Below, piece by piece: positions 1-6,800 of a stretch of 14,362 nt of DNA. Below the pieces are notes generated by a model. It had not been told where the DNA came from. It searched no databases and worked only from the letters and a program-made list of their open reading frames with translations. Each line of letters opens with the position of its first letter. Within the stretch, counting starts at the first letter, position 1. Source of the stretch: Kiritimatiellia bacterium (lineage in GTDB: Bacteria > Verrucomicrobiota > Kiritimatiellia > RFP12 > UBA1067); contig JAFRBA010000084.1 of assembly GCA_017405115.1 (NCBI GenBank), positions 1-14,362 on the forward strand. Direction: 5' to 3'. Position numbers and translations under genes: made by a program.

Positions 1-794
1 ATCACCTGTTCATGCTCTGCGTCCGTCTCTGTCTTCTTGACCTTCTGCGTCGCCCACTCGGGATTCGTGAGCGAAAGCGTCGTTTCGACTCCATAGACGT
101 GGCCGCCGGCATATTCAAAACTGAGCGTGTGAAGAGCGTTCTGCGGAGCTGTGTAGGCGGTGATCGCGAGCCTGTCCGTCTCGTCGAAGGGATTGGTCCC
201 CGCGCGGTATTCGTCGTAGTTCGACGCGCCGTCGTTGTCGTAGTCGGCGAAGGGATCGTAGTCGCCCTCGATCTCGTATGCCTCCATCCAGGCGGCGATC
301 GTGTCGACGTATTCCGCAGGGACGCTCGCCGTCGTGCCCGTGCCATTGGTCGAAGTGTAGTCTTTCATGTTGACGTACGCAAGAGCGACCGTAGAGACGG
401 CATTCGCCTCGCCGACCTTGATCGGACTGACCGCGAGGGAAAGCCCCGAATCCTGCGCGAGGACGCAGTTGAGCGTGTCGCCGACTGCCGCCGTCGAGGC
501 GGTCGCCGTCGTGGAAAGCGGAATCTGCAGGAGGAAGTTGTAGCCGTCCTCCGTCGGATTCGCCACCTTCGTCGAGGCGATGATGTTTCCATCCTCCGCA
601 ACAGCCTGGATGGTCACCGCGGCGGACGACGTCAGCACCTTGTTCTGCCAATCCTTCAGCGTCCCCTTGACAAGGTGGGTCCCGACCGGGAAGTTCGCGG
701 CCGCCGCGCCAAACGACACGAAAACCGCCGCAAAAACGGCCGTCAAAAAATATTTACCCCCGTGGCAAATACTGTTTCTTGTGGAAGCTGTCAT
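1..794 (-). CDS. Secreted EF-hand/TSP3-type protein, 3' end beyond window (partial)
   Basis: The frame is open from an ATG at 794 to the window edge, giving 264 complete codons with no stop. The start is fixed by AAAAGGA 8 nt upstream and by a clear Sec signal peptide: basic K14, a hydrophobic core at about residues 16-30, and probable cleavage after AAA at 31-33. Residues 34-150 form a Thr/Ala/Val-rich beta region that looks like a transthyretin or Ig-like sandwich. Residues 180-207 carry a canonical calcium loop: D184, D186, D188, G189, N192 and E195 fit the 1-3-5-9-12 ligand spacing of an EF-hand, dockerin or TSP3 loop, followed by RAGTNPFDETD. From residue 208 on, a segment with LSFEYAGGHVYGVETTLSLT begins another beta domain. 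I recall this layout (signal, beta sandwich, DxDxDG loop, short beta domain) from small verrucomicrobial proteins encoded next to giant proteins like the upstream gene; that link is inference. A calcium-stabilised surface or secreted partner is the likely role. The function is unknown. Confidence 0.88.
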   Translation of the reverse strand, partial: MTASTRNSICHGGKYFLTAVFAAVFVSFGAAAANFPVGTHLVKGTLKDWQNKVLTSSAAVTIQAVAEDGNIIASTKVANPTEDGYNFLLQIPLSTTATASTAAVGDTLNCVLAQDSGLSLAVSPIKVGEANAVSTVALAYVNMKDYTSTNGTGTTASVPAEYVDTIAAWMEAYEIEGDYDPFADYDNDGASNYDEYRAGTNPFDETDRLAITAYTAPQNALHTLSFEYAGGHVYGVETTLSLTNPEWATQKVKKTETDAEHEQV

Positions 795-802
795 AGCTTT
801 AT

Positions 803-809
803 TCCTTTT
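803..809 (-). promoter_or_regulatory. Ribosome binding site of the EF-hand/TSP3-type gene
   Basis: On the gene strand this reads AAAAGGA, 8 nt before the ATG at 794. It matches the 5' half of the anti-SD complement AGAAAGGAGG and decides the start codon. Confidence 0.7.
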
Positions 810-813
810 GCAA

Positions 814-829
814 ATTGAAAAATTGAATT
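814..829. repeat. Degenerate pair of octamers related to the GTTGAAAR arrays
   Basis: The plus strand reads ATTGAAAA then ATTGAATT, which has the 8-bp period of the arrays at 8946-8978, 9050-9110 and 11704-11743 but with the leading G replaced by A. It sits in the leader before a start codon, like two of the other arrays. It may be a decayed array or simply AT-rich leader sequence. Confidence 0.3.
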
Positions 830-832
830 ATA
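827..832 (-). promoter_or_regulatory. Possible -10 box (TATAAT) before the EF-hand/TSP3-type gene
   Basis: A perfect TATAAT lies on the gene strand within the 90-bp gap, 32 nt before the start codon, in a locally AT-rich patch. No good -35 hexamer sits 16-18 nt further upstream. That place is taken by a 12-bp palindrome, so the site may be activator-dependent or fortuitous. The gene could also simply be read through from the giant gene. Confidence 0.35.
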
Positions 833-845
833 TCATATTCCTTGC

Positions 846-857
846 AGTCGCGCGACT
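846..857. promoter_or_regulatory. 12-bp perfect palindrome AGTCGCGCGACT
   Basis: This sequence is identical to its own reverse complement. It lies 27 bp downstream of the giant gene's stop codon and just upstream of the TATAAT. With no central loop and no T-tract it is a poor intrinsic terminator. Its symmetry and its position over the expected -35 region would suit a dimeric DNA-binding protein. That role is inferred from position only. Confidence 0.3.
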
Positions 858-884
858 CTACCGAGTTGTTTCCGCGATCTGCGA

Positions 885-3800
885 TCAGTTCCCCTGACGC
901 GAGTAGGCGCGTATGCCGAGCTTGATGTCCTTGACGCCCGCCTCGATGAGTTTCATCGCCTTTTCGCGGTCGGCGTCGATGGCCGACGCGGGGATGACGA
1001 TGAGCCAGCGGTCGTTCCAGACGCTGCGCCCGACGAGGCGCGTGGACTTGAAGTCCGCCCCGGCCCGCAGGGTCGAGTGGCGGCGGATCGTCGCGGTCGC
1101 GTCGCTCGTGCCGTCAAGTCCGGAGAAGGTCGATATCCAGTCCTGCGCGTCCAGCTCGGCCGAGCCGACGGTGTAGGGAAGCGGCATCACCTGGTCCACC
1201 ACGTTCCAGCTGAGGAGCGCGCGCTCCGTCCCGGCCGGCGAGCGCATGTAGTCGAGCCCTGCCGGCACGAGGTAGATGTTCGGCTCGACATTCTCTCCGC
1301 CCGGAATCTCATTCAGTCCGACAAGATTCACGCCCACCGCGTCGATCTTCGTCGCGTAGTCGGAGCTGGAGAACTGTCCGTCGCCGAATATCAGCGGCCT
1401 GCCGAAGAAGTTCTCCGCGTTGTTGATCGCCGTGGAGAACGGAATGATGTATCCGGGCTCGCGGCAGACGACTGCGTTCTGGCTCGCCGGAGGCTGGCAG
1501 TGGCGGAGGAAGTCGGGAACCGTCAGGATGTTGTCCACGCGGTACTTCGCGAGCTCCTTCCTCCACGCCGCGTCGCCGTCCGCGCCTTGCTTGATGCGGA
1601 AGAACTCGCGGCGGAGCGAGAACCACTTCGCGGGCTTGTCGGGGTTGTTTATGCCGAGGCGCGGCTTCAGGACGTCCCAGTTCGCCTTCATCCTGTTCAC
1701 GATGTCGTAGAGGCCGCCGTCGGTCGTCGCGGACGAGATCGAGACGCCCGGCTGGCCGAGCGAGCGGGTCGCGATGATGTCCGCGAGGAACTGCTTGCCG
1801 GCCTGCGGGTCGGAGGAGAGGAGCCCGGTCTCGTAGTCGTAGACCTTTGCAAGCTCCCACACGTAGCGTTGCGCGGTGTCGAACGCGGTGGTGTACTTCG
1901 TGAGCGCGATGTTGCGCTGGACGCGGTTGTACATGTCGAGGTAGCGCTGCCCGGTCGCGCTGTTCGAGGCCTGCTGGCGCCAGAGCGCGCGCTGCTCCTG
2001 GAGCTGTTCGCCGATCTCCACTTGGGCGCGGTACGCGGCCTCGGCCGCGGAAAGCTCGGCAAAGGCCGGCGGAATCGCCAGAATCGCAAGGTTGAGGTCC
2101 ATCGCCAGGTTCTCGACCTGCTCTTTGATCTGCTTGTACGTGTCGCGGATCGATTCCTCTGTATCGTAAACGGCCTTCATGGCGTCTATTATCGCGGAAA
2201 CCGTCTGCTTCGTGTGGCGCGTCTGGTAGGCGAGCATGTTGAGCGCCGCAAGACTGTACAGTTCCATCTTTTCGACGGGGACCTGCGGCGCGTTGATCAG
2301 CGCCTCGGGGTCTATCGCGATCGTCATGCCGGCGGAGCTGATGCCGGGTATTCCGCTATCGACGATGTCGCTGTCAACCATCATGAGATTGAGTTCGAAT
2401 TCTCCGAGATCGATGTGGTAGTCGTCGTCCATCGTGTCCAGCGGCAGCTTGACGAACACAAGGCCGAGTTCGATTCCCGTCGTCTTCCAAAGCGCCTCCT
2501 CCGCGCTTTTGGCCATCTTCACGCCTTCCTTCAGGATCGTGAGCTTGGTGTCGTAGTTGTCCATCGCCTCCTTGACCTTCAGGTAGGCGGAAATGTAGTT
2601 ACGGTAGGCGGTCTGGATCGTTCCCTCCATCCGGCGCGCGCCGGTGACGGTGGGCGGCTTCATGCGGATGCCGCCCTCGTTCACGATGTAGTAGATGCTG
2701 ATCTCGTCGTTCGTGGTCGTTTCCTCGCCGAGCCAATCCCTCTTGTTCTTGTACTTCCAGCCGATGCCGTCGGCCTCGACAAGCTTGTAGCTGTTGGTGA
2801 ACTGGGTCTGCATGTCCTCGAGGATGCCGTAGGGCAGGAGGTCCATGTAGGTGTAGTTGTAGAGGTCCGGCCCGTCATAGCCCTGCGGGTAGGTGCCGCC
2901 CGGCCCGATGTCGCCCGAGTAGGGCGTGCCGTAGATGGAGATGAGCTGGTTGTTGAAGGCCTGCTCCTGCGCCGCCACGTTGGCCAGCGCCGTCTCCTCG
3001 TTGCTCGCGATCTGCGCGAGGCACGAGCCGTAGACGTTCGCGTAGTCGAGCACCGTGTAGCAGTTCGCGAGCGCCTTTTCAGCGCGCTCCAGGATCTGCT
3101 CGAAGTGCGACTCCTTCTGCGCGAGGCGGTCGGGGTCGATGTCGAACGGAATCGCGTTCTCGGAAAGCCCAAGCGGGTTCGCGCCGGCCTCGAAGCCCTG
3201 GAGTTTGCGCTCCACGACGCGGACGGACGACGCGAGGACGGGCAGCTGCGAGGCCGTCGTGCGGTCGATCTTCTTGATGCCCTTGTCCGTGAAGGCCTGG
3301 TACGGCGCGTCGTTCGTCGGCAGAAGCGCGTTGGCCGTCATCCAGCCGTACGCGGCGGCGAGACCGGTGCGCGTCGCCCACTCGCCGTAGCCGAAGGCCT
3401 GTTCCGCGTTTGCGTCGAAGTAGGCGGCGGTCGCGTCCCCGCCGTTCTCCTTGTACGCCTTGCGCAGGGTGAGGTCCATCGCGTCCGTGCCGGTCTGGAC
3501 GAGCTTCACGGCCGCGTCGGCGAACTTCGCCTCGTCCTGGTAGTCGACGTTCATGAGCTTTTGGTCCATGAGCATCTCACCCATGGCTGCCGTCCAGTCG
3601 AACCACGGGTTCCTGAGGAGACGGTAGTAGCCGGTGAGCGCCGAGAGGTAGTGGCCCCAGGCGTCGCCGTGGCCCTGCGGATACTGCGCCGCCGCGCAGT
3701 TGACGTCGAGTATGCCGTCGCGGGCGCGGATTCCGTAGTTCGCGACGTACGCCGGCTCGCCCTCGGTGATGCCCTTCGTGAGGTTCCAGGCGAGGCGGTT

Positions 3801-6800
3801 GTAGAGCGGCGCCTCGGTCATACGCGGGAACTGCGTCGCCGCCGTGCGGCCTCTGAGGAGCGCCAGCTCCTCGTCGAGGAGCGAGGGAACCTGGTTCGCG
3901 AACGAGAAGGTGCCGGACGCGAACTGCTGTCCGTCCGTTCCGGGGGAGATGAGCGGGTTCTTCGCGTCGGAATATGCCTCCGCGCCCAGCAGCGAATAGA
4001 ACTCGCCCATGCGCGTCTGCGCCAGCATGAGCTGCTTGGACATGTCGATGTTGTTGCCGCCCGCCGAGACGAGGAGCGACTCCGCGCGGTTGAAGACGGT
4101 CTGGTAGAGCTCCAGAAGCCCCACTTCGGAGAGGTTGTCGTTGTTGAGCGCGACGTCGCCCTGGTATGGACGGCCGATCTGCTCGAGCATCGTGAACCAG
4201 ATGTCGCTCGGGTTGTTGTAGAAGTCCTCCACGCGCTGCGCAAACGGCGTGAGCGAGTTGAGGACGCGCTGCAGCCATCCTTCTGCGAGTTGTTCGTCCG
4301 CCCACCGGCTCCAGAACTGCTCGTCGCTCGTCCAATCCGGATGCGCCGCCGCAAGAAGCTGCCACGCCGTGGTTCCCCTGAGCGGACGATAGCGGAGCGT
4401 GTAGTAGGTGTTCACGTAGTCCTGGAGGTTCGCGCCGCTCTCGCCCAGCTGCACCGAGACGAGTCCCGCTTCAAGGGCCTTGTCCTTCCAGTTCGGCGTC
4501 CCCTTCTCCGGCACGTCGCCGTCCGCCAGGGGCGTCGTGTAGCACCACTGGAACTCGTAGTTGTTCGCGGCTGAGCCGAGCGGCGTGCGGTAGAGGAGCG
4601 TCAGCTTCTCGGAGAGCTTGTTCAGCGGGTCGTTCAGCACCGCGATGCCGTCCGCATAAAGCTCGGGCACGACCTTGATGACGTGCATCTGCACGGGCAG
4701 CCCCTCCGACACCTGCGTCGGGTCGGGGTTGTCGTTCTCGATGAGCGTCACGTATCCGGCGCCCATGCCGTTCGCCACGAGCGCGTAGTGGTCGCGCGGC
4801 AGGTAGGTGTTGGCCGCAAGGTACTCCTTGGACTTCCAGGCGAAGGTACCCTCAACAAAGACGACGGACCAGGGGGCCTTGTTCGAGACGACGTCGTCCC
4901 ATTCCTTGCCGAGGTAGGTGTTGAGCCCCGCCTCCTCGTAGCACGACTTGGCGTACTCGAGACGGTCGCCCTTGACCTTTTCGGTCCGCATCTTCTCGAG
5001 TTTCCAAGACGCGAAGGCGGTGTTCTCCACCTCGACCTCCTTGCCGCCGACGACCCGGAAGAGCGAGCCGATGTCGGTGAGCGTCAAGGCCTCGACGACA
5101 AAGCGCTTGTCGACGATGGCGGCGGCGTCGTACTTCATCTTGTACGCCCAGTCGTCGTAAAGTTCCTTTGACGGGAAAGCGAGCGACATCGTCTTCTTGC
5201 CCTCGGTCTCGACAGGCGCGCCGAAGTTCGTGCGCGGGGACGGCAGCACCTCCGTCACGGCAAGCGAGTCCGCCGCCGCGTTCCAGGCGGCTACTTCCTC
5301 CGGCTTCTGCGTGGCGTCAAGCTTGCACAGCGCCTTGATCGCCGCGCGCTCGGCGTCCGTCAGCACGTTGAGCTCGAGATAGGAGCCGCCGGACTCCTTC
5401 TCGACGAGCTGTCCGATCAGGTTCATAGTGCCGTGGAGGCCGGGATTGAGAAGCCCACCGTCCTCGACCGTCACGTAGAAGCGGTCCGAGATCGACGGCG
5501 GCAGCCCGGTGAAGAAGTACTTGCCCTTGCGGATGAACGTCGTCCCGGACGCTCCGAGCACGAAGCCGTACTCGTCTGGGAAGCTGGCGTTCACGGGGAT
5601 CGTCACCGACGACGACTGCTTGACGGTCGGGTCGATCAGCTCCACCACCGGCAGGCCGTCCGAATTCCCGGCCGCGACGTCGGCGGGCGAGGGATTCGGA
5701 TAGCAGACGGCCATCGACGCGGCGTTCCACATCTCGGGCAGCCCCAGCGCCGCCTTTGTAAGCACCTGCCCGATCTTCATCGTCGGAACCTCGGCAGGCC
5801 AGTCGATGGTCCACTTCCAGCCCACGGCGTTTTCGATGTCGGTGATCTGGGCCAAGGTGGGGTTCGCCACGTCTTCGCAGGCGAGCCACGCGATCGGCGT
5901 GCCCACGGCAGGCTGCACCGCGAGCGACGGAAAATAGAAACCCTCCTGCATCGGATAGCCGTACTTGGCGAAGGCGATGCCATCGCGCCGCGCCCAGAGT
6001 CCGTTCTTGCGGTCCTTGTAGACGACGGCGTTGTCCTTGAAGTCGAAGGCGGACGCAGCCGTGTCGAGGGACGTCTTGCTTCCGGCGAGGCGCCCGACCG
6101 GCGCCGGCGGCAGGAGCATATTGCCGACGATGTTGGCGCTGGCCATCTCGGGATATTCGGGCGACGTCTTCGCCACCGTGTAGGCCTGCATCATGCCCTT
6201 TCCGCCCTTGGCGTACATCACCAGCACGAGCGGACGGGAGGTCTCTTCCGTATTGAGGTCGTTGCGGAGTGCCCAGGCCACATAGTCGCCGTTGACGTCA
6301 ATGAACGCATGTTCTTCGTTCGGGTTGTAGCCGGTGCTGTTCGGGTTGTTCTCGTAGTAAATCTCCGGCGCGACGCCGCCCTCGGCCGCCAGCTTCAGCG
6401 CAAACGGCTCCGGCGCGCCCGAGCCAAGCGTGGAACAGTTGCGGCAGGTAAGGACGTTTCCGAGCGCGTCGGTCGCCGTGCGAACCGTTCCGTTCGTGCC
6501 GAGCGTCGCGAGGTCGCCTTCGGCGGCGAAGTCGAAGCCGTAGACGACGTCGCTGTCGTTTGTCCCCCCGCCGTACCAGAGCCCGAGGCTGTCGAGCGCG
6601 ATGAAGGTCGCGGACTCGCCCGCCGCGGCGTCCGACGCGCCGTATGTCGCGGTCACTCCATGCCCTAGGGCCGCGGCCGGAAGCGCCACCTCGACCTCGA
6701 ACCACGTGCCAGTCGGGACAGCCTGCGTCTCGGAGGTTTCCTCGGCGCCCGCCTTCTTCACGACCTTCACGCCGTAGCCCTCCGTCTCGTCATTCACGAG

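Noticed and set aside
12..818. A 268-codon plus-strand ORF covering the EF-hand gene
   Set aside because: The minus-strand frame is open throughout, has an SD, a signal peptide and a textbook calcium loop. The plus-strand product is Arg-rich with no features.
1077..4574. A 1165-codon plus-strand ORF antisense to the giant gene
   Set aside because: It is Arg/Val/Leu-rich with no domain motifs, as expected from the complement of GC-rich codons. The minus-strand frame carries the signal peptide, family motifs and RBS.
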